From the NCBI GenBank assembly GCA_032622095.1, contig CP136066.1, positions 170,882,664-170,946,663 on the forward strand: a stretch of 64,000 nucleotides of DNA, in the 5' to 3' direction. Numbering within the stretch: the first letter of the stretch is position 1; each line of letters begins with the position of its first letter. Shown in pieces: positions 8,894 to 21,837 of this stretch. This DNA is from Siphonodentalium dalli. Taxonomy: Eukaryota > Mollusca > Scaphopoda > Gadilida > Siphonodentaliidae. A program made the translations under genes and the position numbers. Under the pieces are notes generated by a model, which saw nothing but the letters and a program-made list of their open reading frames with translations, had not been told where the DNA came from and searched no databases.

Positions 8894-11870
8894 CACATAT
8901 AACTTCATATGCCTCATCATAACTCACTATCGTCCACAACTCACTATCATCTTCAGCTCATCATCTGACATCCATCCGTCCAACATCTGTCATCAGACTC
9001 ATCACAACTCACTATCATCTACAGCTCAATATCATCTTCAGCTCATTATCAATGTAATCTGACGGTCAGCACACATCATTATTACCATATTGTATAGTTA
9101 TATATAGTAAGGATCCAGGAGGATCCAATTTATTGAGTAGAAAACGGCCGCAAAAATCGCGCCCGATGTGAATTGTCCTCAAAACGGTCGCCATGCTTGT
9201 AACGTATACTTATCAGCGCACATTCTTTCCCGAGATGGCTTATGGCGTCACAAATTTTGCCATGATCGTCCTATTTATGCAAACGAGTCGGAGCCAATCA
9301 CTTTGCGAGATATGAGTAGGAGCCTTCGAACAAGCGAGTCGGAGCTCGTGTGCATGATTAAATAAAAGCGGCTGACGATATTGATGATATATCGAAACGC
9401 GATTAGATAGTCTGGTGATGGCATATCACAATTATCGTAAGTATCATGGTTTATTCCGTCTCTGTTCATCTCAAAACTAATGACGAATTTGGAAATTACG
9501 AAATCCAAGGCAAAAACTGGCTGATCGAGACGCCTATCTCAATCACGAATGTTATATCAATATTCGACTACTCATTCTGAACAAATGGGACAAAATCATC
9601 ACCATGCCAATTTTCTCTTGACAGGGAAGGTTTTCCATGATCAAAATGGCCGAAAGTAAACACAAAAATCAGAAACGAGTTGGAGCCAAATCGTTATAGA
9701 TTCCAAAGTGTTGAGCCCACTGAACCCCAGTGATACACGTATTACATAAATTCAAGCAAAAGGCAACTTAAGGCTTAACCAAAGTCCAATATGAACTCCG
9801 GTTCAAAAATGGCACAAACTTCAGCTAAAAACAACTATACGTATATTATGTATAGTAAATAGTAATTTACCTGTGAAAGAAATTGGTAATATGTGATACT
9901 TTCTTCCGAACTGAAATCTGACTTTGTGCACACGTACAGGGTCTGTTGTTGAGAAATTTCCACAAACAAAACTGAATCCTGGTTGGGGAGTTCTCTGTCA
10001 AGAATGCTTTGTTATCCATACATTACAACACAACACATTATTCAATTCTCATGTTTTTGAAGCGAGTGATCAAGTTTTGAAATGACACAACCAGATATCA
10101 CACAGCAGTATTTGGCAATGACTGCTGTATCCATAGTAAAATTGCTGGTTAGAATTCATTGAGTAATCTCTTGATTAATCCTGATTGGGATTCAGACCAG
10201 ACTGGCCATGCTAAAATATAAGCTGGCTTGCTGAGGGAATCTGACCTTGCACAATTACAGTCACAGTCAAATATAGCTGTTTGCTTTCTGGTGAATTTGA
10301 GCCACAATACATACCCTGGCTTTTGAAAATTTAAATTAAATACGTTTTGTTATTATAAAATGTGGATTTCTCAACAAAGCGTTTCGTATGGAGTTCTCCT
10401 GGATCCTGATGTACTTTCTTGTATGGAAATTAGCTGACCGTTTTGTCGGAACGTGCGCACAAAGTCAAGAGTGTGGTTGGTAAGTATGTGCCATATATTT
10501 TTGTAATCTGCTACCAGTATAGTGTTGTTAACTACATATGATACATTGATTGTTGTTTTCTTTAAATTTTGTGACGTTTTTGATACTTTTCTACCAAGTT
10601 TAAAAACTGAAAAACATATCCCTGTAGGCCATATTTGACTGGTTTGGCTAAACCTTAATACAGGTATTATTATACAGTTGTCGCCCGCTGTCGTGGTAGA
10701 CACTGATATTTGTCACTCGCTCGAGAACGGAATGTCTCTCGAGAAGAAGGACAGCAACTGTTTTGCTATCTGATTACTAAAGAAAAATCCTTGCCATGCA
10801 TTCACACGCACGATGTTGCACTGAGTCATCTCATGGCACGAGTGTTTTCATTCGCGATTAAGTATGTTCTTAGTAACTTCATATCGTCCTGTAGGATTTA
10901 TGTTCCATAAAAGATAGTCAATCCGTTACGCGTTTGATAATCACTGTTTATTTACCTTCTCCAATTTGGCATATTAAATGTCGTCTTGTGCGCGAAATTT
11001 ACTCGCGATATTAATTTCATTACGATCTTCACAGAAAGCTATTGGGAAGTTGTCAATTTCTAAAATGAACATTCGGATATGTCAATATTACCAACTGCAT
11101 CGCGATCCCCACACAAAATACTTCTGTGATCACAATGCAGACATCGTGGAGAGGTCTATTTCAATTCATTTATTTATCATTTCCTGATATGAAGGATAAC
11201 TGTACAGGATAATTCATTCGCGACAAACGCATGCATTACGTTGTACACCAGTAAGATTATTTTATAACCAACCGACATCAAGGGGTCGACTCGTTCAATG
11301 TTGCACCGTATAATGTAGATATGAAGATATTGAATCACCCAGATGTTTCGATGTAAATAGTACATAATAACAGTTTTCAGATAAAAGTATCAACTTAAAA
11401 GTTTGAATATTAGTGTTCACTAAATATACGCAAATTAGTGTTTTTTTCGAATCCGTGGGGTATATGAGATTTATGATTATAACACTATTTTGTGATGTGA
11501 AATAGTTGAGTTACTGCCCTGTGTATTGCTTGGAGATATTCTTGTAATATAACATCAGACTGGCGACAAAAACAATGTCTGCCGGCTCAGCGGGCAACAG
11601 AAAGATTTGTCACCCGGCACGTGACAGGGGGGGGGGTGGTAAACTAAGGAGGAGGGTAACGATGGCTTACGTTAAGTTTGCCCTCCAGTTTCGCACCCAT
11701 TCTCCACCTTCATACGCGACGGGAAGGGCTGGAAATAGTATAGTATAAGAGAGAGACGTTAAAGTCTAGATAGGCGACGAGAGAGGGTGGTGAAAGCACA
11801 AGCATTGCAAATATGCAGAATATTCCTGCAACGGGGAGGTTATCTGTCTTAAATATATAATTTAATGAAT
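8894..11870. other. Non-coding stretch
   Basis: About 8925-9060 is a degenerate pyrimidine-rich repeat of CATCA/CTCACTATC phrases. The phrase gagtYggagcY recurs at about 9285, 9330 and 9675. A G-run lies near 11629. The remaining sequence shows no domain, RNA gene or clear repeat. Short open frames here (for example 10371-10703 on the minus strand) match nothing I know and look like chance. Confidence 0.5.
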
Positions 11871-14532
11871 TAGAAACTCGTATTAGTGTAGCTATTTGAC
11901 GTATGTTATGCATTATAGAGTCGTATTAGTGTAGATATTTTATGTAATGTTATGCACTATAGAGTCGAATCAGTGTAGATATTTGACGTATTTTATGCAT
12001 TATAGAGTCGTATTAGTGTAGCTATTTGACGTATATTATGCAGTATAAAGTCGTATCCGTGTAGATATTTGACGTATGTTATGCACTATAGAGTCGAATC
12101 AGTGTAGATATTTGACGTATTTTATGCATTATAGAGTCGTATTAGTGTAGCTATTTGACGTATTTTATGCATTATAGAGTCGTATCAGTGTAGCTATTTT
12201 ACGTAATGTTATGCATTATGGAGTCGTATTAGTGTAGATATTTGACGTATTTTATGCATTATAGAGTCGTATCAGTGTAGCTATTTTACGTAATGTTATG
12301 CACTGTAGAGTCGTATTAGTGTAGCTATTTTACGTAATGTTATGCACTATAGAGTCGTATTAGTGTAGCTATTTTACGTAATGTTATGCACTATAGAGTC
12401 GTATTAGTGTAGATATTTGACGTATTTTATGCATTATAGAGTCGTATCAGTGTAGCTATTTTACGTAATGTTATGCATCATAGAGTCGTATTAGTGTAGC
12501 TATTTTACGTAATGTTATGCACTGTAGAGTCGTATTAGTGTAGCTATTTTACGTAATGTTATGCACTATAGAGTCGTATCAGTGTAGCTATTTTACGTAA
12601 TGTTATGCACTATAGAGTCGTATTAGTGTAGATATTTGACGTATTTTATGCATTATAGAGTCGTATCAGTGTAGCTATTTTACGTAATGTTATGCACTAT
12701 AGAGTCGTATTAGTGTAGCTATTTTACGTAATGTTATGCACTATAGAGTCGTATTAGTGTAGCTATTTTACGTAATGTTATGCATCATAGAGTCGTATTA
12801 GTGTAGCTATTTTACGTAATGTTATGCACTATGGAGTCGTATTAGTGTAGATATTTGACGTATTTTATGCATTATAGAGTCGTATCAGTGTAGCTATTTT
12901 ACGTAATGTTATGCACTATAGAGTCGTATTAGTGTAGCTATTTTACGTAATGTTATGCACTATAGAGTCGTATTAGTGTAGCTATTTTACGTAATGTTAT
13001 GCATCATAGAGTCGTATTAGTGTAGCTATTTTACGTAATGTTATGCACTATGGAGTCGTATTAGTGTAGCTATTTTACGTAATGTTATGCACTATGGAGT
13101 CGTATTAGTGTAGATATTTGACGTATTTTATGCATTATAGAGTCGTATCAGTGTAGCTATTTTACGTAATGTTATGCACTATAGAGTCGTATTAGTGTAG
13201 CTATTTTACGTAATGTTATGCATCATAGAGTCGTATTAGTGTAGCTATTTTACGTAATGTTATGCACTATAGTGTCGTATTAGTGTAGCTATTTTACGTA
13301 ATGTTATGCACTATGGAGTCGTATTAGTGTAGATATTTGACGTATTTTATGCATTATAGAGTCGTATCAGTGTAGCTATTTTACGTAATGTTATGCACTG
13401 TAGAGTCGTATTAGTGTAGCTATTTTACGTAATGTTATGCACTATAGAGTCGTATTAGTGTAGCTATTTTACGTAATGTTATGCACTATAGAGTCGTATT
13501 AGTGTAGATATTTGACGTATTTTATGCATTATAGAGTCGTATCAGTGTAGCTATTTTACGTAATGTTATGCACTGTAGAGTCGTATTAGTGTAGCTATTT
13601 TACGTAATGTTATGCACTATAGAGTCGTATTAGTGTAGCTATTTTACGTAATGTTATGCACTATAGAGTCGTATTAGTGTAGATATTTGACGTATTTTAT
13701 GCATTATAGAGTCGTATCAGTGTAGCTATTTTACGTAATGTTATGCATCATAGAGTCGTATTAGTGTAGCTATTTTACGTAATGTTATGCACTATAGAGT
13801 CGTATTAGTGTAGATATTTGACGTATTTTATGCATTATAGAGTCGTATCAGTGTAGCTATTTTACGTAATGTTATGCACTATAGAGTCGTATTAGTGTAG
13901 CTATTTTACGTAATGTTATGCACTATAGAGTCGTATTAGTGTAGCTATTTTACGTAATGTTATGCATCATAGAGTCGTATTAGTGTAGCTATTTTACGTA
14001 ATGTTATGCATCATAGAGTCGTATTAGTGTAGATATTTTACGTAATGTTATGCATCATAGAGTCGTATTAGTGTAGCTATTTTACGTAATGTTATGCATC
14101 ATAGAGTCGTATTAGTGTAGATATTTGACGTATGTTATGCATCATAGAGTCGTATTAGTGTAGATATTTGACGTATTTTATGCATTATAGAGTCGTATCA
14201 GTGTAGCTATTTGACGTATGTTATGCATCATAGAGTAGTATTAGTGTAGCTATTTGACGTATGTTATGCATTATGGAGTCGTATTAGTGTAGATATTTTA
14301 CGTAATGTTATGCATCATAGAGTCGTATTAGTGTAGATATTTGACGTATGTTATGCACTATAGAGTCGTATCAGTGTAGATATTTGACGTATGTTATGCT
14401 TTGTGGAGTCGTATCAGTGTAGCTATTTGATGTATGTTATACATTATAGAGTCGAATCAGTGTAGCTATGTGACGTACATTATACATTATAGAGTCGAAT
14501 CAGTGTAGATATTTGACGTATATTATGCACTA
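11871..14532 (+). repeat. 43/44-bp satellite array, about 60 copies
   Basis: Head-to-tail units of the form GTCGTATTAGTGTAGCTATT-TTACGTAATGTTATGCACTATAGA. Two main monomer types alternate: a 44-bp type (gctattttacgtaatgtt) and a 43-bp type (gatatttgacgtatttt). Variation is concentrated at cactata / catcata / cattata. The 43-bp type recurs every four to six monomers, so the array has higher-order structure. The edge copies are the most diverged. Related but decayed units lie at 15127-15360 and 62080-62115. Confidence 0.95.
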
Positions 14533-14544
14533 GCAGGGTTACCC

Positions 14545-15126
14545 GGCATTGCCCAGGTTAAAGTTATCAATTTGGTGGAAATTGGCGCTAAAAATAGTGT
14601 GTATCAATTTTGGTGCCCCTCTCACTTTCAGTGCACCCTGATTCGAATGACTTTTGACAGCTTTAAGCCACACCATTAGACTACTCATACCACGTGGATG
14701 ATTTTGTATATGTTTGGTGGCAATCGGCGACTAAACCAATTGTTATCAAATTTAGTGCCCCCCCCCAATCTCTCATCAAAACAACACAAATTTGGCGCCT
14801 TTAAATCACACAATTATATTCCTTGTATCATGGAAAAGAATGTGTATCAATTTGGTGGAAATCGGCGCTAAAGTTATTTTTATCAATATTGGTGCCCCTC
14901 TCCCCTCCCGTGCATCCCTGACTCAAACGGCGCCACTTTTGACCATATTTAAACCATACCATTAATTTCTCATATCATGGGGATGATTGTATATAAGATT
15001 GGTGGTAATCGGCGACACAACAAAAATCTACCCCTCCCCCTTTTCTGCCACTGACAACAAGGGCGTCAATTTAGAGAATTTTAACCCGCGCCATTATCTT
15101 TCTCGTAAAAAGATACCCCTATTATA
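14545..15126 (+). repeat. Dispersed repeat family R1, copy B
   Basis: Same order of phrases as 1-702, from caatttggtggaaattggcg to cgccattatctttctcgtaa, in the same orientation. It sits directly against the end of the 43/44-bp satellite (the junction contains gggttacccggcattgccc) and is followed by a related short-unit array. Confidence 0.85.
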
Positions 15127-15360
15127 TCAATATAGATATTGGAACTATTACAGATTCCTATCAGTGTTGATATTTGAACTATTACATAGTCCTATCAGTG
15201 TTGATATTTGAACAATTACAGTGTCCTATCAGTGTAGATATTCGAAGTATTACAGATACAGAGGCAGTGTAGATATTTGACGTATGTTATGCAGTATAGA
15301 GTCCTATCAGTGTATATATTTGAAGTATTACAGAGTCCTATCAGTGTAGATAGTTGACGT
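15127..15360 (+). repeat. Decayed satellite-related array, about 34-bp units
   Basis: Units of CCTATCAGTGTTGATATTTG-AACTATTACATAGT are about 34 bp and share cagtgtagatatttga with the 43/44-bp satellite. One fuller unit at 15266-15302 (cagtgtagatatttgacgta, ttatgcagtatagagt) links the two families. Confidence 0.8.
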
Positions 15361-15665
15361 GAGGCTCTACCTCGTCCCCGGAACAAGATCGCTGTGTCCA
15401 CAACGAACGTGAATATAAACAAAACTGGATTTTGTATTATTGATAAAATCTCGTAGTACTTACTTACCTTAGTGCAGATATATATATATATATGTTTTAG
15501 TAAACATCTGGTGCATCGTGTCATTATTAAGTCGTGCCAGTGAATGGACGACAGAATGTACATTCCAATGTCTGTTTTCGGTTTCACAAATTGAAGGCCA
15601 AAATTTAACGCAGATATCAGGTGTTGACACCGCGAATCTCTGTTTTGTGCAGACTGTCCTTGTCA
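15361..15665 (+). repeat. Satellite-associated tail, copy 1
   Basis: This segment is similar to 62115-62400: both carry aacgaacgtgaatataaaca-like and aaaactggattttgtat sequence, then acttaccttagNgca, then tatatatatg, tggtgcatc, and tttcggtttcacaaa. In both places a satellite-type cagtgtag unit lies immediately to the left. The tail therefore travels with the satellite. Confidence 0.75.
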
Positions 15666-15935
15666 CACCTTCAGCAACTCTTCACAGTCCTTTGTTCAGC
15701 AAATAAAAGAAACGCCAACATCTATTCAAACAAGAAAACTAAGATGCATGCATCAAGTCGGCCGTGAACTATCTACCATAGAATTGTTGTAGCTATCGAT
15801 TATACATTTTGGAACACCTGTCTGTATGTATGTGTGTATGCATGAATGCATGTGTGTATGTGTTATAGACTCTAACACTGCTCGACTGATCCGACTCGGA
15901 TTTGGTATTTAACGTGTCAACTTGACCTCGCTCAT
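15666..15935. other. Short non-coding stretch with TG-rich microsatellite
   Basis: Contains an irregular TGTATG microsatellite at about 15820-15866. Nothing else is recognised. Confidence 0.5.
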
Positions 15936-16445
15936 AGGCATGTTTCTGGACCTTGACCGATCCGACTAAAAAATTGTGTGTAGGACTACTTCGATCCCGG
16001 GAGCAATATGGACGGGTCCAATTTCACGTGGGACCATGTTCTCGAACGTGCTGATGTAGGCATGTTTCTGGACTATTTGGACGGGTCAAATCTTGATCCC
16101 GACCTGACTTTGACATTCAAAAAGATCAATTCAAGGTCAAATCTGGTAAAACGGAAGTATTTCAACGAAATATAATACCTACTGTTACTTTTGTCCCAGG
16201 AGTGTTTCGGGTGGGTCAAATTATGACCCTGACCTGATCTTGACATTCAAAATTGTCAATTCAAGGTCAAATCGGGTAAAGCCGGGCGGATTTCGACGGG
16301 TATTTTTGTCGTGACTTTTGTCCGGGGAGTGTTTTGGACGGGTCAAATCGTGACCCGACATGACGTTCACCTTTAAAATGGTCAATTCAAGGTTAAATCG
16401 CGCAATTCTCCGAAAATCAGAGGGGAACATCCCGGACGAAGTAGG
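15936..16445 (-). repeat. Dispersed copy of the TCAAGGTCA repeat family (inverted)
   Basis: Read on the minus strand, this contains the same phrases as the array at 35.4-39.3 kb: cccgatttgaccttgaattg, gaccattttgaa-like and gacccgtccaaaacact. A spurious minus-strand frame at 16221-16451 mirrors one in the array (FDLELTIL). The copy is diverged and single. Confidence 0.8.
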
Positions 16446-18014
16446 GTCCACCAGCTACTATTATATATTTCTAGATTTAGTTACAAACTAAATACCTGTA
16501 TATTGTACAAAGAAATGTTTGACAAATATATCTGTATCAATATTACCACACGGGTCATTAAAATAGATACGACGAAACAAATTTTGAAGGGTGCATGGTA
16601 TCAGGTAAATTTTTATATTTCAAATGATGACAGGAATGCGGAAAGTTGAAGTACCTACGTAATACTGACTATCCGAATGAAGAGATATACATGTATATAA
16701 AAACCAAAATAGAAGATGACTGCTGGCGACAATGTTTTCCAAAAAAAATCAAAGCATTCGATAGCTCCCATCTAGTTGTCAGCCCGAAGATCAATATAAA
16801 GTGTGGTGACTATCAGATGAGGGATATGACTGTACAGTCGCTAAACAATTCAGTCACGCAAAAGAGGATCAAACAGTAAGATACCAAATTGCTGCCTGTG
16901 GTAATGTTTTTTAACGAAATTCGGGAAAATTAGATTACTCTCACCCTGGTTATCCAGAAGATCATTGTGGAATCTGGTGACGATCGGACAAGAGGTGTCG
17001 TCTGTAGGATCAACCAAATTATTTAGCCATAAAAATAGTAAAATTCCAGATCACCGCTGGCAGTGATGTCTTCACAAGGACAGCTTGAGAACAAAACATG
17101 GCTCACATCTAGCGGTGACCCAAACTATCCACGTGAGAAAAAGTTCTCCAATAAAAGCTGGCTGCAGGGTGCGCCAATTGATTCAAATTCGAAATTTAAC
17201 AGGGTGTACTGCTTGTGGCCATGTTTTCCCCGCATATTTGATAGACTTATGGACAAAACCACTGAATCCGTTGAATCAATATACATGTATACGTGGATTA
17301 ATTTATATGCATTGTTATACACAGTACTGGTATATAAAGGTACTGAAAATAACAATATTACTAGTATACACAAAATAAACCATATATCATGGCTATCGGT
17401 TCTAATATCCGAATATGACAGCTGATAACTTGGTGTGAATTGAAGAGTGTTGGTGTCTCAAGCATATCTAACCCTCCACGTTAGAAACATGCCATTAAAT
17501 GTCATAAGTATAATCTAGCTTGAGGACAGAAGTTATCCATAAAACCCCCCTTAATTCAACCAGGTCCTCGCGCGATGTATGGTCGATCACATGATGATCT
17601 AGGGGGGGATTAGAATTGTTGTATAAAAACAGCACTGCATGTAAATATAAAATAAAATAGTGCTACATCTTATTACAGATTATTGCCATATATAATCAGT
17701 GACTATACAGACAGTCTGACAAAATAAAGTTTCAGTGACACTCTATCCGAAGAGGGGAATAATTCCATCTGTTACAGTCAATGGAGCAATTATGAATCTG
17801 GAAAGGTGAAATTTCTAACTAATACTAGATATCGACATGACGCGATAACATATAACGTAAATGTAATATGGCCGCTGGCGACCATTTTGTCCTATAAAAT
17901 AAAAAAAAAATTTGATAGCTCTCATCTGATAGATCAATATCAAGATAAATATCAAGTTTAGTGATGATCGGATGAGTGAAGTGGACTGTGCTAAACGGTT
18001 TAGTAATGCTTTTA
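16446..18014 (+). repeat. Degenerate dispersed repeat units
   Basis: Diverged units share gctggcgacNatgttttcc or gctggcgaccattttgtcc, then ttgatagctctcatctg and gtgatgatcggatgag. They occur near 16715-16870, 16890-17060 (weak) and 17868-18000. They look like a dispersed invertebrate repeat of roughly 170-bp units. The sequence between them shows nothing coding that I can support. Confidence 0.55.
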
Positions 18015-18320
18015 AAGATTTTTACCTTAATATTTTTATGTTCACTTTATAAACTTCACTGAGTCATCTTTGTCATGTATTGAGTTTGATATCTTTTGTT
18101 AACAGTTTATAAATCATGTATGTCTCATGTTTGTTATTTTAATTTATGTGTTTATTATCATTAAATAAAGTTGCATTCCTTAAAAAGATTCTTACCTCAA
18201 TGTTTTTATGTTCACTTTATAAACTCCACTGAGTCATCTTTGTCATGTATTGAATTTGATATCTTTTGTTAACAGTTTATAAATTATGTATGTCTCGTGT
18301 TCGTTATTATATTATATCAT
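18015..18320 (+). repeat. Tandem duplication of about 167 bp with a poly(A) signal
   Basis: 18015-18181 and 18183-18320 share atgttcactttataaacttc, actgagtcatctttgtcatg and ttgttaacagtttataaat with few differences. The first unit ends with ATTAAATAAAGTTGCATTCC, which looks like a transcript 3' end. The source gene is not in the window. Confidence 0.85.
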
Positions 18321-18905
18321 GAATTCCACGAAAAGGCGGCCATGGATACCGATAATGGGTATTTGCAGCATTGTCATGTCATCGGGGAATGTTGTTGCTT
18401 CTTCTGTATTTCATTATTACTATCCAATGAATATATTTTGGAATGGTCATTGCCCTCACTATACAATCTCTTAAACACCAGATATTGTGTGACTGGGGAT
18501 CAATGATGCGCGCATGCGCAGTCAACGCATATTTTCATGTTTTGCCAAATAAGGTCAAATGAACCAAAATATCAGTTTCAAGCAGCTCAATGGTCATTCT
18601 AGGTTAATAGTGGGGCATGTGTGGAAATGTTATTTTTGTCACATTCCCGATATCACAATCTGCCTCAATTACCATAGTGTCCCCTTTTTGCACATATATT
18701 TTAGTAAAATGACGGTTTAACCCCTACCAACAACCCGTTTCTAAGGTAAAAACAGTCGCATAGCAACCGTTGCCATTAAAAGTATTTTCGTGATTGCCCC
18801 CATATCTGAAAATAATACGTGGGACCTAATATACAAATGTGCCAAGTTTTATGCTTTTATGACAATTTCCGCATTTGTTACACAAAAAACTATACCTAAA
18901 AAAAT
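18321..18905. other. Non-coding, nothing recognised
   Basis: Overlapping short open frames near the left edge have no recognisable domain. No repeat was spotted by eye. Confidence 0.4.
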
Positions 18906-19316
18906 CGCACGGTGATTCCGTCACGCCCGTTGTGTGATTCCGTCACGGCGAACAAACCGAGTTAACTAGTAATATACACATAAGTGTGTGACAATGCGGC
19001 TTTTTTCTGCAAGTGTAATGTATCTAATTTAATAATTGGGAACTTTTTCCAGGTCAGCTTGGCTGAATGAGCAGGGTTCTTCAATAGTACGGACCTACCC
19101 TCATATTGATGGCACTTTTTTGGTGATTCCGTCACGAACACAATTTGACCCAGAGTGAGATGATACTTAAATACACATATAGTTGTATATAATCAAACAA
19201 CTTTGTATAGTATGTACAATGTTTTTTATTTTAAGCGGTACCCTACTGGTCATAATTTTATATTTTATAGGCCACAGAAAAGTGAAATTCCGTAAAATTA
19301 GGTGATTCCGTCACGC
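18906..19316 (+). repeat. Four spaced copies of GTGATTCCGTCAC
   Basis: The exact 13-mer occurs at 18912-18924, 18934-18946, 19123-19135 and 19302-19314, all on the plus strand. Each copy is an inverted repeat, GTGA-N5-TCAC. The sequence between copies is not obviously repeated. Confidence 0.85.
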
Positions 19317-20064
19317 TGGAATTCATGATATACACTTTATAGTGTGTTTCAGAACGAAAACAAAATGAATAAAATCAACAAATTTGTAAATTTAAAAACA
19401 ATTCAAACGTTGTTGTATTCCATGTCCCAGCCCGGACATATACACCAAATTTCAATAATATTCATTGAGAAACAACGGACCAAACGCCATATAACACCCC
19501 GTATGCATCTTTTATTCCGAGTTGGCCTTTTATTCCGAATTGGCACTCGCCGATTGGGGCGAGTTAGCCATGAGGCGAGTTCACCGATTCCGACACCTTT
19601 TCTATTTGCAGCAGGTTAAGTTTACGCATAATTTAATTCACAAAGTTCCCCAATTGTTATCGTAAATAGAGCGACCTTATTTGACAGAGAATGCCTCTGT
19701 TATTGATTATAAAGTTGCTATACATTAAAAACGACAATTCACATGCTCGTTCAAGCGCAGTAGTGTATTTTCCCCATGTTGAAGGACATCCACAAATACT
19801 AAATAACGCTAACTTACTGCCGAATGTTTTACACGACAACTGTTAACATATTTGGGCTGAATTCATCTGACGCGGTATTATTCCTCAAAATAAACAACAA
19901 AACCATCGTTACTTGGAAATGTAGTTTGGGCTAACATTTACATAAATCCTCCATATCATTATTCCGACACACACGTCAGATGAAAAAGTCACATGAAGTA
20001 ACCGGCCAAATTGGCCGAAATAAAACATCGATAATACACATTGCAACCAAAGCGACATTGATTA
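19317..20064. other. Non-coding, nothing recognised
   Basis: No supported gene or repeat. The 91-codon frame at 19344-19619 has no family resemblance. Confidence 0.4.
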
Positions 20065-20240
20065 TAAGTAACCAGGTATACTTAAGTATAGAGTAACGTC
20101 CCATTAACTGCTGTCCGGAAAAGCAAGATAACATTAAAGGCATACTACCAGCATGTAAATAAAGAAAATAATACTTGCAAAGCTACACAACCAAAACCAC
20201 ATTGGTTTAGTTTTATATTGACTATTTGAACATATTTGGT
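20065..20240 (+). repeat. Dispersed repeat family R4, copy 1
   Basis: Close match to 62465-62640: both contain gtatagagtaacgtccc, agataacattaaaggcat, cagcatgtaa and aataatacttgcaa. Similarity fades after ttttatatt. Confidence 0.85.
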
Positions 20241-21799
20241 TTGACCCCCGTTTACATGAATACATTATATAATTAAACAAATACAGTATCAAACATCATA
20301 TGAGGTAATCAAGTGGAGTTCAACCCCCACCCCGTGGTTGGAGTGTCCGACATGTAATGTTGTTAATGTACCGGCATGAGTTCGCGCCCGCCGGTGGATC
20401 GACTATCGACTCAGAAAGAGTGGCTTGATCGGATTAAAGGGATACTGTACGCCAGCAATAAATAATATACTGTAATTCCGCATGGCGGTTTGCGCTCCAA
20501 AATACGCATAATATTATTCGCTTTTGAATTTTTCTCAGTATCGAAATAGGTCGATAAATATCTGAACTACCTTTCTACGGGCATTATGTAACCCAAAAAG
20601 ACGCACTGAAGTAATGCAAAATACAACTGTGAATACGGTGTTTGAGTCCCAAACACAAAAATAAAAATCCATTTGCACGACAGGGAGCTGAAAAGAGCGT
20701 TCTGTGGAAGTCTATCCTGATATGGAAGCAATAAAAAGCGTTTGTCTGACTTCTGGCGAAATGTTGAAAACGGCTGAAATATGGCAAGTGTTTTTCGGAG
20801 CAAATGAAGTCGGTATATCAATAGTTCATTTGTTTATCGACCTATCGTATCCGTCGCTCCAAATTACGTACAAAAATTGGAGGTTCGAATGAGCCATGTC
20901 CGTTTCAGTCTCCATCCGTAAACTATGGTACGAACTTCCATGTAAAAAAGACGTAACTAAAACATTTGACCCATAGTGGATTGGACATCTCATGGCACAC
21001 ATCGTGTAACAATAAGTTAATATTGGGCGTGCATGAACTCAATTCACCCCACGGACTAGGCAATAAAATTAATGAATATCTGTGACTATTATGCATATAT
21101 ATATAACATTTAATTGATACATTTGATTGAAAGTTGCACTGAAATATCTCAATCACGATATCGTTCTATTTTTGCATTCCTGCTTATCTGCCATCTCTAC
21201 CATTACTTCATACTCAGCAGACAATCAAATAATATGAAAATCTGATTACCCTATTCTACAAAGCAGAGAACACATAAAAACCAACAACATTTGAGTACAG
21301 TATTACGGTAATTGCTGCGTGTGTGCTGTGGAGTCGCACGTTGTTAAAATCTCGCGCCAGATATATATAGTGACCCTTGATCATGGCCACTTGTACTTTG
21401 ACGGCTTCGTCGTACCTGGACACACAATGTGTTGGGCAAGCGTATAAGTTCGTGTAAATGTGTGAGTATGTGCGTGGTGCGTGTGCATGACTAGCCGCTC
21501 GAAATAACGAAGCGCCTGTAAAATGGCAACAGGCATCAGCCTCGGCATTGCGGGTGATTGTCTAAGGTTGTCAGTAAAGAGATATCATGGAGGGGATGTA
21601 GGTCATATGGCGAGTTGAGTCGAAACTTGTGAGAGCCATAGTGGTGATTACCTGGTAGCTATAGGCATACAATATATATACATTAGAATTTTGAGAGTAT
21701 TCTGTCGATGGAGTGGACCTGAATGAACGGTTTAATGACTCAAGCATGAATTAACGTGAAATAAGAGTTTTAGAACATATTACATTATTTACAAAATAG
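20241..21799. other. Non-coding stretch
   Basis: Two inward-facing segments share ataggtcgataaa near 20545 and, inverted, near 20838, hinting at an old inverted-repeat element. Otherwise nothing recognised. Open frames at 20567-20892 are short and unlike any family I know. Confidence 0.4.
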
Positions 21800-21837
21800 T
21801 TGTCAATATACCCACGTCAGCATTCTCCTCGTCAACA

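Noticed and set aside
10371..10703. 110-codon minus-strand frame as a possible gene
   Set aside because: No motif, no neighbouring exons, and composition like the AT-rich background.
11871..14532. CRISPR-like regular array
   Set aside because: The units are directly adjacent with no unique spacers and the context is eukaryotic. It is a satellite.
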